Shown here piece by piece: positions 8,155-16,702 of a stretch of 64,000 nt of DNA. The position numbers and the translations under genes are program-made. The DNA comes from Porticoccus sp. W117 (GTDB taxonomy: Bacteria > Pseudomonadota > Gammaproteobacteria > Pseudomonadales > Porticoccaceae): assembly GCF_030341905.1 (NCBI RefSeq), contig NZ_JATAAF010000014.1, positions 1 to 64,000 of the forward strand. The letters run 5' to 3'. Every line of letters starts with the position of its first letter. The first letter of the stretch is position 1. Under the pieces are notes generated by a model. That model was not told where the DNA came from. It searched no databases and was given only the letters and a program-made list of their open reading frames with translations.

Positions 8155-10254
8155 TTACTCCGCATACCACTCATAAGAGCCCTCAAAATCATCTACCCAA
8201 TAGCTCACACCTGAGCCTGCAACATGTTGCCCCTCTATCACGATTTCGATAAACCGAGTATTGGCAGGCATCGGATCTTCTATCTCTGTCATCGTCATTT
8301 GATTTGGGGCGGTAGTAAACGCTGGGATAGTTTCAGATATCAAGTTTTGTGATGCACCTAGAAAACGAAACCAGGTGCGTGCCGGGTCATTATTTACGCC
8401 ATCCCAGCTACGATGCCACCATGTCAGTTTAGCTGTGACTCTTCCAGAATCGATTTCAGCTACAGGGACTCCATCTGCCAGTACATCAATTTGCTGAGAC
8501 AGACGGGAAGCCCCCGGCGAATTGGGACCTATTGATTTGCCTGTATGGGATAATGTCTGCCCCCATCCATAATCCCACAATTGAAATGTGCCCACTTCAG
8601 GATTCCAACCGGCAAGGCTTTCTGCATCAGCATCCACAATCAACATGGACTCTGTGTACTTCTGAAAAGGGTCAATTTGCGTACTCGTAATAGTGATTTG
8701 CTTGTTTTCCAAGCTACCATTTGTGTCGTAAGTAAAATCGGTCTGACGATAGGACTGATGGATGGCTGTCGGTAGATTAAAAGTAGAATGCCAGTCGGTA
8801 TTTACCGTAATCTGTTCAGGTGTGTTCAACGCATCTGTATGTGAAATAACCTGCCCTTTGCTATTGCGTATATACAGGCTCAAATTACCTGACCAATCTG
8901 TAGTAGTTAGCAGAAACCCTCTGGAGTCATAAGTATAGGATTGGTTTGCAGCCGCGCAGTGTGTTGACTGATGCCCTTCCACTTGAGCCACCTTACGGAC
9001 ACCACCAATTGTGGTGAAGTGATAGGCTGTCTGTTTGCCAAGGGCGTTTGTCGTTGTCACACGTGGATCAGATGGGTGATCCATATAGGCGTAATCCAGC
9101 GTAACCTTTTCAGCACTGCCATGGTGCTCAGAGCTTATTGCACGCCCCTCTGAGTCATACCCCCAAGTAGCAAACCGAACATTGTTTTCATCAGTGATGC
9201 CAGTCAAAGCATCCGGGTAATTAGCATCTTCGTAGTGATAAGTACGAGTGGTGTTATTACCAGGATATGTTACAGATACCAGCCGGCCATTTGCATCGTG
9301 ACTGTAAGACACCACATTAGCCCCATTGAAATCGACAGAGCTCACCAGTTCATTATTCAGATTATATGTCCAATTGTTTCCGTACTGATCAGAAATCACT
9401 GTGGAGTTAGCCAGGTAACTGTACGACAGATCAATCGCCCCTCCCCGGTTTTTGAAAGAGATAATTTTTCCTTCTACCGAAAAGGTTTTTACGTTGCCAT
9501 TCAAGTCCGTATATGTATAGGTGTTGTCGCTGTTTTCTGTCAGTGTTCCGCTATACCCCCATATCTGGGTGAAATTATCGGAAACACTTTTTCTATAAAA
9601 TCGATGAATACGCCCAGTTTCGTCAACCACCTTGGCTACAAAATAGCCACTAGCCCCAACTCCTGCTTCAAGGCTATGCTCTAGCCTTGAGAAATTCTTG
9701 TGAGACCATTCGCCATAGGCACTATTATAGTAGCGCGCTATCTGAAGCGCGTTCCACGAAAAATCAACCTCTTCCTGAAACTTATTGCCACCAGCGAAAT
9801 TAATAGGATTACCTACACTGTCGCATGATGGGCCCGCATGATCATCGTCTCTACAATCAAGACCTGCTAAATCCGATCCGACCCCTACCAAGTAGGTTAA
9901 TTGAATGCCAGTATCACCGGTGGCAACATGATCACAGGAAAACTCGGCTTCACCGGAAACAGAGGCCGTAAAACCCGCGTAATTCTTACCTGAAATTCGA
10001 TAGGTTTTAGGAGATATCGAACTACCTGTTGAAGAACAAGTAAGTCCTCCACAATTAGTCCAATCTCCAGAGCCAATCGCACTTTGCATTGCATTTGCGC
10101 AAGAGACTTGGATCGCCTCAGCAGACGAAGCTGCATAGCCTGGCCCAAATAAACTACCATTCCAACGGTACTTTACACCACATTCGGCATATACGATGCT
10201 TGCTGTAACGAATAACAGCACCAAAAGTCCTGCCTTCCATGTATTATTCTTCAA
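8155..10254 (-). CDS. Exported RHS N-terminal-type protein with C-terminal jelly-roll-like domain
   Basis: A 699-residue protein with a signal peptide (MKNNTWKAGLLVLLFVTASI, cleavage near VYA). After a Cys-rich secreted region (residues 24-150) comes the segment GNPINFAGGNKFQEEVDF, the usual entry to RHS shells (DUF6531-like), followed by YD repeats to about residue 530. The final 150 residues (VTAKLTWWHRSWDGVNNDPA, then SYWVDDFEG) look like a carbohydrate-binding beta-sandwich. Its reading frame extends past the start of the next RHS open frame, so the pair looks like one RHS system split into two separately exported polypeptides. Start ATG at 10254 lies inside the end of the upstream small gene. 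Confidence 0.75.
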   Translation of the reverse strand: MKNNTWKAGLLVLLFVTASIVYAECGVKYRWNGSLFGPGYAASSAEAIQVSCANAMQSAIGSGDWTNCGGLTCSSTGSSISPKTYRISGKNYAGFTASVSGEAEFSCDHVATGDTGIQLTYLVGVGSDLAGLDCRDDDHAGPSCDSVGNPINFAGGNKFQEEVDFSWNALQIARYYNSAYGEWSHKNFSRLEHSLEAGVGASGYFVAKVVDETGRIHRFYRKSVSDNFTQIWGYSGTLTENSDNTYTYTDLNGNVKTFSVEGKIISFKNRGGAIDLSYSYLANSTVISDQYGNNWTYNLNNELVSSVDFNGANVVSYSHDANGRLVSVTYPGNNTTRTYHYEDANYPDALTGITDENNVRFATWGYDSEGRAISSEHHGSAEKVTLDYAYMDHPSDPRVTTTNALGKQTAYHFTTIGGVRKVAQVEGHQSTHCAAANQSYTYDSRGFLLTTTDWSGNLSLYIRNSKGQVISHTDALNTPEQITVNTDWHSTFNLPTAIHQSYRQTDFTYDTNGSLENKQITITSTQIDPFQKYTESMLIVDADAESLAGWNPEVGTFQLWDYGWGQTLSHTGKSIGPNSPGASRLSQQIDVLADGVPVAEIDSGRVTAKLTWWHRSWDGVNNDPARTWFRFLGASQNLISETIPAFTTAPNQMTMTEIEDPMPANTRFIEIVIEGQHVAGSGVSYWVDDFEGSYEWYAE

Positions 10255-10474
10255 TGTCTAACTCCTCATAAACTGAAGGTTGTAGTTTGGCTAGCAACAA
10301 AGCCAGACCTTTTGCTAAAGCTATAGAAATGGAGAAATTTCCTCTGTCTTCCGACCGGAGTAATAATATTGTGAGAAAGGGGTTCTCAAACCAATTGAAA
10401 TAGTGGTTTGTCAATAAAGCTTGGGAAATGCCGACCATAGCAAGCATCCATGTATCCATTTCGAGGTGAAGCAC
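10244..10474 (-). CDS. Small hypothetical protein upstream of RHS genes
   Basis: A 76-residue frame starting at GTG, with internal ATGs at residues 6, 10 and 13 as alternatives. It overlaps the start of the first RHS gene by 11 nt, implying coupling. The middle is hydrophobic (LTNHYFNWFENPFLTILLL) but not a clear membrane helix; the C-terminus is acidic. No family recognised; expression is supported only by the overlap. Confidence 0.35.
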   Translation of the reverse strand: MLHLEMDTWMLAMVGISQALLTNHYFNWFENPFLTILLLRSEDRGNFSISIALAKGLALLLAKLQPSVYEELDIEE

Positions 10475-10585
10475 AAAGAGTACTTCTCTGTCCTGCTTCT
10501 TTCAACCTTAGCTTTAAAAACATCGTTTACCAGTTGTTAAGGTCTTCACTCTATAATTGAAAGGAATCAATTGTAAGGATATTGA

Positions 10586-11197
10586 ATGGGCATACTGACC
10601 TTAGCGTTTTTAAAGTCTGCCGATTATGAAGCTTTCTCAAACTTCATGATCAAGGGGCATGAGGGAGACTTCCGCCAAGAAAAAATGGCGACTGCAAGTA
10701 ACACCTATGCCGCAAACGATAAAGACGATAACGAACATGCTGTCGATACCCTCCGGGAAGGTATTGATCTACTGGATCGCCAGAGGGAAGAGCTTCAAGA
10801 AAAAATGCGTGAACTCAATGGTGTTCAGTACACAGACGCTGACCTTGAAGCGACTATCAATGACATTATTAAAGATAAAGATGCATTTGCCGCCAAGCAC
10901 GGATTAACCGATGGTGAGGCAGATCGCGTTGAATATTATGCGCTGGTCATGGCTGAGATGACCCCAGAAGAAAGAGAAGCCTATTTGATAGAACTAGCAC
11001 AAGATGATCCTGTTGTAGCGAGAGCGATAAGCAGTCATTTAGAGCTAAAGAAGGGTGAGCGGGAAAACGCCTTATCACAAAAAGAAACCGCATCGACTTC
11101 GTTGGAAACCGGCGAAGTCGCAGCAGAGCTTGACAGCTCTGCTGACCAGTATGTACATACTGACGGCGCGCAAGCGCCGTTTATTCTCGATATGTAA
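10586..11197 (+). CDS. Coiled-coil hypothetical protein
   Basis: A 203-residue acidic protein with a GTAAGGA site before the ATG. Residues 50-85 form a coiled coil (LREGIDLLDRQREELQEKMR), residues 85-150 are helical and acidic, and the C-terminus is low in complexity. It is divergent from the RHS operon and convergent with the next gene, two bases away. No known domain. Confidence 0.5.
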   Translation: MGILTLAFLKSADYEAFSNFMIKGHEGDFRQEKMATASNTYAANDKDDNEHAVDTLREGIDLLDRQREELQEKMRELNGVQYTDADLEATINDIIKDKDAFAAKHGLTDGEADRVEYYALVMAEMTPEEREAYLIELAQDDPVVARAISSHLELKKGERENALSQKETASTSLETGEVAAELDSSADQYVHTDGAQAPFILDM

Positions 11198-11198
11198 A

Positions 11199-11648
11199 CT
11201 AATTTTCTTCTGATGAGTCCGATTTTTTGCCAAAACCGTGTTCATAAGCGGCCACCGCTTGGTCATACAATCCCTGCTCTGTCTCTTCTATCGTATTTTT
11301 ATCGTTGTCGTAAGCGGCAACCCAGTATTTGGAGCTGCCCTTAGCCCAATAATCCACATACATGGTAATGTCGATATTGTCTCTATCAGGGGATAGCAGG
11401 AAAGCCACTGGTATTCCTTCATCATCCAAGCGCTGAGCGACACGGTAGGCGGCCATCATCATTTTCTTATTCCCACCGTGAACAACAAAAGTCAGCTTAT
11501 CTTCTGATAATCGGGCACCAACAGCTTGGACAAACTCCGTAGTTTTTTCGCGCATGTCTTTTTTGATGAAGTCTTTTCCTGCCATTGCTGGTACAGCGAC
11601 AATTATCATCAGTAAGCCAAAGACCACATTCTTGAATAAGCGTCTCAT
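11199..11648 (-). CDS. Periplasmic hypothetical protein
   Basis: A 149-residue protein with a Sec signal peptide (MRRLFKNVVFGLLMIIVAVP, cleavage after AMA). The mature part mixes helix and strand, with VVHGGNKKMMMAAYRVAQRL and a central TMYVDYWAKGSSKYWVAAYD segment. A GGGAG site lies 8 nt from the ATG. No family recognised. Confidence 0.55.
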   Translation of the reverse strand: MRRLFKNVVFGLLMIIVAVPAMAGKDFIKKDMREKTTEFVQAVGARLSEDKLTFVVHGGNKKMMMAAYRVAQRLDDEGIPVAFLLSPDRDNIDITMYVDYWAKGSSKYWVAAYDNDKNTIEETEQGLYDQAVAAYEHGFGKKSDSSEEN

Positions 11649-11725
11649 GGGAAAGCTCCCTACAATTTTCGATATGAGAGATTCGCTATTGATTCACTAT
11701 TCAGAGAACGCTACATATGGGTCAT

Positions 11726-11870
11726 AAGGGAACCCTTTTGGTAGTATTTTCATAAGATTTTTGGGTATCTATCACTGAGATTGATACTCCTTGGAATCGG
11801 TGGATTCGTGATCTGTTCAGAGCGTATTGCAGGGATGGTCTGGCCAAGGGACAAAAGGGTTCCCTTTTGT
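11726..11870. promoter_or_regulatory. Candidate res site of the adjacent resolvase
   Basis: AAGGGAACCCTTTTG at 11726-11740 and its exact reverse complement at 11852-11866 lie 111 bp apart. The right-hand copy is itself a dyad (ACAAAAGGG-TT-CCCTTTTGT, 11851-11870). Spaced dyads of this size directly upstream of a small serine recombinase are what a res site or an autoregulated resolvase promoter looks like. The link to the enzyme is inferred from position. Confidence 0.5.
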
Positions 11871-11894
11871 CTATCATAGGGAGTGAAGAAATAT

Positions 11895-12506
11895 ATGCTT
11901 TGGAATCATAAGCTTATGAGCAATTTATCTGGTCGAGCCATTGGCTATGCAAGGGTTTCCACGGATGAACAAAATCTGGATTTACAGATTGACGCTCTGG
12001 AAGCCGCAGGGTGCCTAAAAGTTTATTCAGATCAGGGGGTGTCAGCGGTTGCCAAAAATCGGCAGGGATTTGAAAAAGCACTTTCTGAATTACAGTCGGG
12101 TGATGTTTTCGTAATCTGGAAGATGGACAGAGCGTTTCGCTCACTGCGTCATGCCCTGGACGTGCTGGAGCAACTAGAAAACAGAGATATACAGTTTCGC
12201 TCTCTAACAGATCAGATCGATACCACTACCCCTATGGGAAAGTGCATGTATCAAATCCGTAATGTATTTGCCGAGCTGGAGCGAAATTTGATTTCTGAGC
12301 GAACAAAAGCAGGAATGGAGGCTGCGCGCAAGCGCGGCAAACACATAGGCCGCCCCAAGAAGTTGACCAGACAGCAAGTTGAGTGGGCAAAGGCGCAACT
12401 GTCCAGCACACCGCCTGTGACACTATCCAGTGTTGCTAAAACACTGGATATTTCGACAAAAACCCTGAATAGGTCGCTTAAAATAGCTCATACTGGTTTA
12501 ATTTGA
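11895..12506 (+). CDS. Small serine recombinase (Tn3 resolvase/invertase type)
   Basis: 203 residues from the ATG at 11895, preceded by AGGGAG; a GTG four codons earlier and an ATG seven codons later are alternatives. The catalytic motif YARVSTDEQN places the nucleophilic serine at about residue 22, followed by the conserved GVSA, WKMDRAFRS and LTDQIDTTTPMGK segments of the resolvase domain. A helix-turn-helix (SVAKTLDISTKTLNRSL) closes the protein. Likely keeps the circular or tandem form of the element monomeric, acting on the dyads just upstream. No transposase accompanies it. Confidence 0.85.
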   Translation: MLWNHKLMSNLSGRAIGYARVSTDEQNLDLQIDALEAAGCLKVYSDQGVSAVAKNRQGFEKALSELQSGDVFVIWKMDRAFRSLRHALDVLEQLENRDIQFRSLTDQIDTTTPMGKCMYQIRNVFAELERNLISERTKAGMEAARKRGKHIGRPKKLTRQQVEWAKAQLSSTPPVTLSSVAKTLDISTKTLNRSLKIAHTGLI

Positions 12507-12524
12507 ACTGTAGAGCCTGCCATA

Positions 12525-13400
12525 TTAACCTCCCTGTAAGTTGTTTAAAAAATCTACAGCTTTCTGAGCCTGTGCCGATGCCTTGAAAATTAACTTCTTG
12601 TCATTTTTGAGGGCTTGCAGCCAGGATTTGATATAGATGGCATGGTCGTCACGGCCTTGCTGCATAATGCCAAACTGAGAACAAAGGAACGCGCTGCCCA
12701 GCTCGGCAATTAGCTCTTCAAAAGCATAGCTTTCTTTGTTGCTGCCATAGCCTACTTGCTCACGGTCTAGGCGCTTCTTGCCGCCTGTCCAGTGAGTTAA
12801 CTCGTGGAGCAATACTGCGTAGTAGTTCTCTGTGGCGCTTTGGTCGGTATCAAAGAACCGATCTTTACAAGGCATTTCGATATGATCGGTAGAGGGGCAA
12901 AAACAAGCCTTGTTCTTTTCTGTGTGAATGTCTGCGCTTGTCGCAGTAACAAATTGCTCAATCTGTTCAATGCGTTCTACTGTGCTGAGTTGACCCTCTT
13001 CCAGCTCTAATTTGGATTCATAGCCTTCGACCTGGTCGGCGTTGAATACGCGGTAAGATTTAAGCATGTTGTAATACTCTGGATCATTGCCGTCAGTGTC
13101 CTTCTTCTCGACCCGCTTATAAAAGATGATGAGGCTGCTTTTCTCCCCCTTTTTGACTTGTGCGCCTTTGTCTTTCCACTGTTTGAAGGTTCCCCACTCG
13201 TTGCAGCTATAGCCTTTGACCTGCTGTTCCAGCCATAAAACTAAGGTGTTGATTCCGTGGTATTGGTTAGCTGTCACTGGATTGATTGGCATTTTCTGGC
13301 CTGTCAGTCGTGCAAAGGGGGCTTTGTAGTCGTCTAGGCTTACTTGCTCCAGCGCCTCAACAATGTTGTTTGTCACGGTTTGATAGATGTCAGTTTTCAT
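12525..13400 (-). CDS. ardC: ArdC-type antirestriction protein (ssDNA-binding domain plus zincin)
   Basis: A 291-residue protein starting with MKTDIYQTVTNNIVEALEQ, the usual ArdC N-terminus. Residues 1-120 are the ssDNA-binding domain (GINTLVLWLEQQ and WKDKGAQVKKGEKS segments). The C-terminal metallopeptidase-like domain carries the zincin motif HELTHWTGG near residue 198. ArdC protects incoming single-stranded DNA from restriction and is usually encoded in the leading region of mobile elements, near oriT. AGGAG lies 8 nt before the ATG, and the structured 206-bp repeat sits about 80 bp upstream of the start. Confidence 0.9.
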   Translation of the reverse strand: MKTDIYQTVTNNIVEALEQVSLDDYKAPFARLTGQKMPINPVTANQYHGINTLVLWLEQQVKGYSCNEWGTFKQWKDKGAQVKKGEKSSLIIFYKRVEKKDTDGNDPEYYNMLKSYRVFNADQVEGYESKLELEEGQLSTVERIEQIEQFVTATSADIHTEKNKACFCPSTDHIEMPCKDRFFDTDQSATENYYAVLLHELTHWTGGKKRLDREQVGYGSNKESYAFEELIAELGSAFLCSQFGIMQQGRDDHAIYIKSWLQALKNDKKLIFKASAQAQKAVDFLNNLQGG

Positions 13401-13479
13401 GGCCTTTTCTCCTAAATCGCTTTTGAGGTTCTTCGCGAAGCGCTAACAGCGCCGTGCATGAACCTCTGGCGACTAGGCC

Positions 13480-13685
13480 GACTAGGCGGACGTGAGAAAT
13501 CCAGAAAAATTGCGGAGTGTCTGCCCTGCGAAGCAGAACAGGCAGAAACCGTCATTTTTCTTGATTTAGAGGGGAACAAGACCCCCTAGAATACGCGAGA
13601 GATCGTTACCTTTTGGCCAAGACCTGAACAGGGCTTGGGGAGGGCTGTAGGCCCGAGTAGAGCTCGACCCGGTTTACCGGGCGCG
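13480..13685. repeat. Hairpin-rich direct repeat, copy 1 (upstream of ardC)
   Basis: About 206 bp nearly identical to 16463-16670 in the same orientation. Four potential hairpins are visible: CTGCC/GGCAG, GGGG/CCCC (in AGAGGGG...CCCCCT), GGGC/GCCC, and CCCGG-TTTA-CCGGG. Several differences between the copies fall in loops or change a G-C pair to G-U, which suggests selection on a folded molecule. Position next to ardC would suit a single-strand promoter or leader RNA. The rest of the 464-bp gap holds the promoter region of the next gene, including TATAAT at 13793-13798. Confidence 0.8.
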
Positions 13686-13864
13686 CCAGTGTTTGAATCT
13701 CAAAGAGTGGGGTTGCCTCCCGTCGAATCTTGTTTTAGATCAACTCGGCCCGATAGGTAACTGCTAACCTCTTTTAAATTGAACGATTTAGGTATAATTT
13801 AGCGCCTCTGGATGCTGATTCAGTACAGAACTGTCTAATAATTGATCAAGGACGTGAATTTCCC

Positions 13865-16441
13865 ATGCCTCGCTTTCAAAATGCTGTTGGATATCTAGTA
13901 GAGCTACGCGATAGCGTCAATGAGCCTTGGTTTGATGCGTTGTGTGATATGGCACTGAACTCAGATGGCACCATTCCAACTCAAGAAAGGTTAGAAGCTT
14001 TATGGACATACTTGCACGGATTAGAAAGCTATGAGCGTTCAGCGCTTCCAACAGCTGCTGCATTTTCAACTGCTCAAAATACTTCTGGTTCTGCCTGCCT
14101 AACAAGTATTCACAACTTTAGTTCTTTTAAAAAGCTATCCCCAAACCTCAAGATAGAGCCTGGGAAAAAGATAAGTCTCATATTTGGGATGAATGGGTCA
14201 GGTAAGTCAAGTCTGTGCCAAGCTATAAAGGTTTTATCGAACCCAGAAGACCCGGACTCCCCCCTCCATAATGTACATAGTAGCGGTCAAAACTCACCAA
14301 GTTTTTCTTATTCTTTTGAGGGTGATACTCAGGAAAGGCAGTGGTCTCCACAATCTGGCTTTGGGTCATTAAATGAGTTTATCAAATATTTCGATTCATC
14401 TGTTGCATTGAGAAATGTTGAAGACAGTCTGAATCCTAAAAACTCCGTAGAAGTTTCTGTATTTAGATTGGAGCTCTTTGAATATGCGAGATCACTGTTA
14501 GAATCTTTCCAGAGCTATACAGGCAGCAAAGTACAATCAGAGAATACAAGACTAACCACTTTAATTGAGAATCTTAAATCCAAAATTAACGCCACTGTAA
14601 ATACGAATGTGGAGCCATTTTTAAGCTGGTCTTCGATAAATCCTGCACCAATGAAATCATGGCTAGATGGGATTATAGAGTTTGGTAATAAAGATCAAGA
14701 GCTTGCTAGTCTCTCAAAAAGCCTGGAACAGCATATGATGGCCTCCAGCAAGGAAGGTCTAAAAGGCTTGCAAGCCCAATTAGCCTTGATTAAACAACTT
14801 AAAACGAAATTATCATCATTTGAGCAAAAATGTAGAACATCTCCAGTTTCTTTTATTCAAGCGGCAGATGTCTCGATAGAACAAAAACAATCAACATTGA
14901 ATGAACTATCTGCAAGACTATCTAGTGATAATATAGACCCTATTCGCTTTCAGATGATGGTAAATCATGCGTCGGAATTAACAGACTTTTCCAATGCTAA
15001 GGCAAATTCTACCGATTGCCCTCTATGTCGCCAAAAGCTTTCTAGAAATGCTGAAAGCCTTTTTAAGGCTTATCATGAATACACAAATAATCAAATTCGA
15101 AATGAAATAAAAGACCTGAACCTCAAGAGAAGTACTGCTATCGGTGTTTTGAGTGAGATTCGTAAGTTTAATCTAAATGAATATCTCGCCTGCCAAAATC
15201 AACTCCCCGTTAATTGCTTTCAAAATTTAAGTCAAGTGGTAGAAGCGATATTGAACTCAGTGCCTCCAGAAGGTGGTGATTTTTCAAGTTTTAACACTGA
15301 AGAATTCTCTAAACATTCACAGTTAAGCATCTATGTTCAAGTTATCGAAGAGACAAAATCACAGATAGAAACTGCTATTAAAGCATCTGCCGAAAACGAA
15401 CAGTCACTGAGCAGCGCAATTAAGCAGCTTCAAGATAAAATTGGGAATTTGAGGGCTCATAAGACTATATCCGATCACAAGCAAGAAATGCTTGCCATAT
15501 GTGCAGAGATAGAAAAATTTGTACCAGTCTCAATTAAGTGTAATGGGATAAATTTTTCAACAATGTTACGGAATATGAGTTCGAAAGGGAAAAAGGCCTA
15601 TAATGAGTTGGTCTTGGACTCTTTCCAAGAGCAACTTGATCGAGAATATATCGCCCTCTGTGGGGCATCTATGGAGCAAATGGGAGTTCAACTCGACAGT
15701 CGCGGAAATCGGCAAGATGTGATCGTAACTCCAAAAATCGGCAGAAGTCCGGTGCATCGTGTATTGAGCGAAGGCGAGCAAAAAGTTCATTCTCTTGCAG
15801 TTTTTATGTGTGAAGCAGAAGCATCACCTAATCAGATTCTTGTATTTGATGATCCGGTAACTAGCTTTGACTACAACTATGTATCAAATTTCTGCAAAAG
15901 AATCCGTGATTATCACAAATCAAATCTTACCACTCAGATAATTATCCTGACTCATAATTGGGACTTTTTTGTAAATTTGCAATCCGTTCTCAATAAAGCC
16001 CACTTAAGTCAGAGTGTCTCAGTACAAGTTCTTGAAAATTGTGCAACGGCAAAAGAGTATAAAGAGAAGTGGGATGATCTTTGTTCAGAAATCGGCCAAT
16101 ACTTGAATGCTCAAAACGAACCTTCACCCGCAGACAAAGAACACTTATCTGGCCTTATGAGGCGATTGATAGAGCGCCTTACAAATCAGTTTGTATTCAA
16201 TGAACAAAGACATCAATACAAAATTAAAAGGCTAGCAGTTTCTGAATTTAGAAAATTCACGAAAATTGTCCCCTTATCCATCCCAGAAGCAGATAAGCTA
16301 GGCGACCTGTACTCCGATTTGAGCCCATCAGAACATGACGATATTCGTAACTTCTATACTGGTATTTCAAAGGTTCAATTTCAAACTTGGTATCAGGAAA
16401 TACTCAGCATTAAGGGGGCTCTAGAAGCTAGGAGAGTATGA
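13865..16441 (+). CDS. AAA_13/RloC-like ATPase with zinc-hook-type CxxC, putative defence protein
   Basis: 858 residues. Walker A is GMNGSGKS (residues 108-115). An ABC-type signature LSEGEQ lies near residue 634, Walker B ILVFDDP near 660, followed by the H-loop segment LTHNWDF. Between the ATPase halves are long coiled coils with DCPLCRQKL (C385, C388) at the apex, like the zinc hook of Rad50 and RloC. RloC and PrrC couple such ATPases to tRNA anticodon cleavage; the C-terminal 130 residues here could hold an effector, but no certain anticodon-nuclease signature was found. The gene is bracketed by the 206-bp direct repeats, so it looks like a removable cargo cassette. TATAAT at 13793 is a candidate -10 box. 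Confidence 0.75.
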   Translation: MPRFQNAVGYLVELRDSVNEPWFDALCDMALNSDGTIPTQERLEALWTYLHGLESYERSALPTAAAFSTAQNTSGSACLTSIHNFSSFKKLSPNLKIEPGKKISLIFGMNGSGKSSLCQAIKVLSNPEDPDSPLHNVHSSGQNSPSFSYSFEGDTQERQWSPQSGFGSLNEFIKYFDSSVALRNVEDSLNPKNSVEVSVFRLELFEYARSLLESFQSYTGSKVQSENTRLTTLIENLKSKINATVNTNVEPFLSWSSINPAPMKSWLDGIIEFGNKDQELASLSKSLEQHMMASSKEGLKGLQAQLALIKQLKTKLSSFEQKCRTSPVSFIQAADVSIEQKQSTLNELSARLSSDNIDPIRFQMMVNHASELTDFSNAKANSTDCPLCRQKLSRNAESLFKAYHEYTNNQIRNEIKDLNLKRSTAIGVLSEIRKFNLNEYLACQNQLPVNCFQNLSQVVEAILNSVPPEGGDFSSFNTEEFSKHSQLSIYVQVIEETKSQIETAIKASAENEQSLSSAIKQLQDKIGNLRAHKTISDHKQEMLAICAEIEKFVPVSIKCNGINFSTMLRNMSSKGKKAYNELVLDSFQEQLDREYIALCGASMEQMGVQLDSRGNRQDVIVTPKIGRSPVHRVLSEGEQKVHSLAVFMCEAEASPNQILVFDDPVTSFDYNYVSNFCKRIRDYHKSNLTTQIIILTHNWDFFVNLQSVLNKAHLSQSVSVQVLENCATAKEYKEKWDDLCSEIGQYLNAQNEPSPADKEHLSGLMRRLIERLTNQFVFNEQRHQYKIKRLAVSEFRKFTKIVPLSIPEADKLGDLYSDLSPSEHDDIRNFYTGISKVQFQTWYQEILSIKGALEARRV

Positions 16442-16462
16442 ATAGAGTTACTTATAGAGGTT

Positions 16463-16670
16463 GACTAGGCGCGGACGTGAGAAATTCAGAAAAATTGCGG
16501 AGTGTCTGCCCTGCGAAGCAGAAGCAGGTAGAAACCGTCATTTTTCTTGATTTAGAGGGGATCAAAAACCCCTGGAATGAGCGAGAGATCGTTACCGAAT
16601 GGCCAAGACCTGAATAGGGCTTGGGGAGGGCTAAATGTCCGAGTAGAGCTTGGCCCGGCATGCCGGGCGC
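16463..16670. repeat. Hairpin-rich direct repeat, copy 2
   Basis: Second copy of the element at 13480-13685, same orientation. The same four hairpins can form: CTGCC pairs with GGTAG through one G-U, GGGG/CCCC has a new loop, GGGC pairs with GTCC through one G-U, and CCCGG-CATG-CCGGG keeps its stem with a changed loop. It lies between the 3' end of the AAA_13 gene and the 3' end of the next leftward gene, where an ordinary promoter would have nothing to serve. Confidence 0.8.
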
Positions 16671-16702
16671 TCCCTAAATAAAAATCTACATCTAAGAAAG
16701 GA

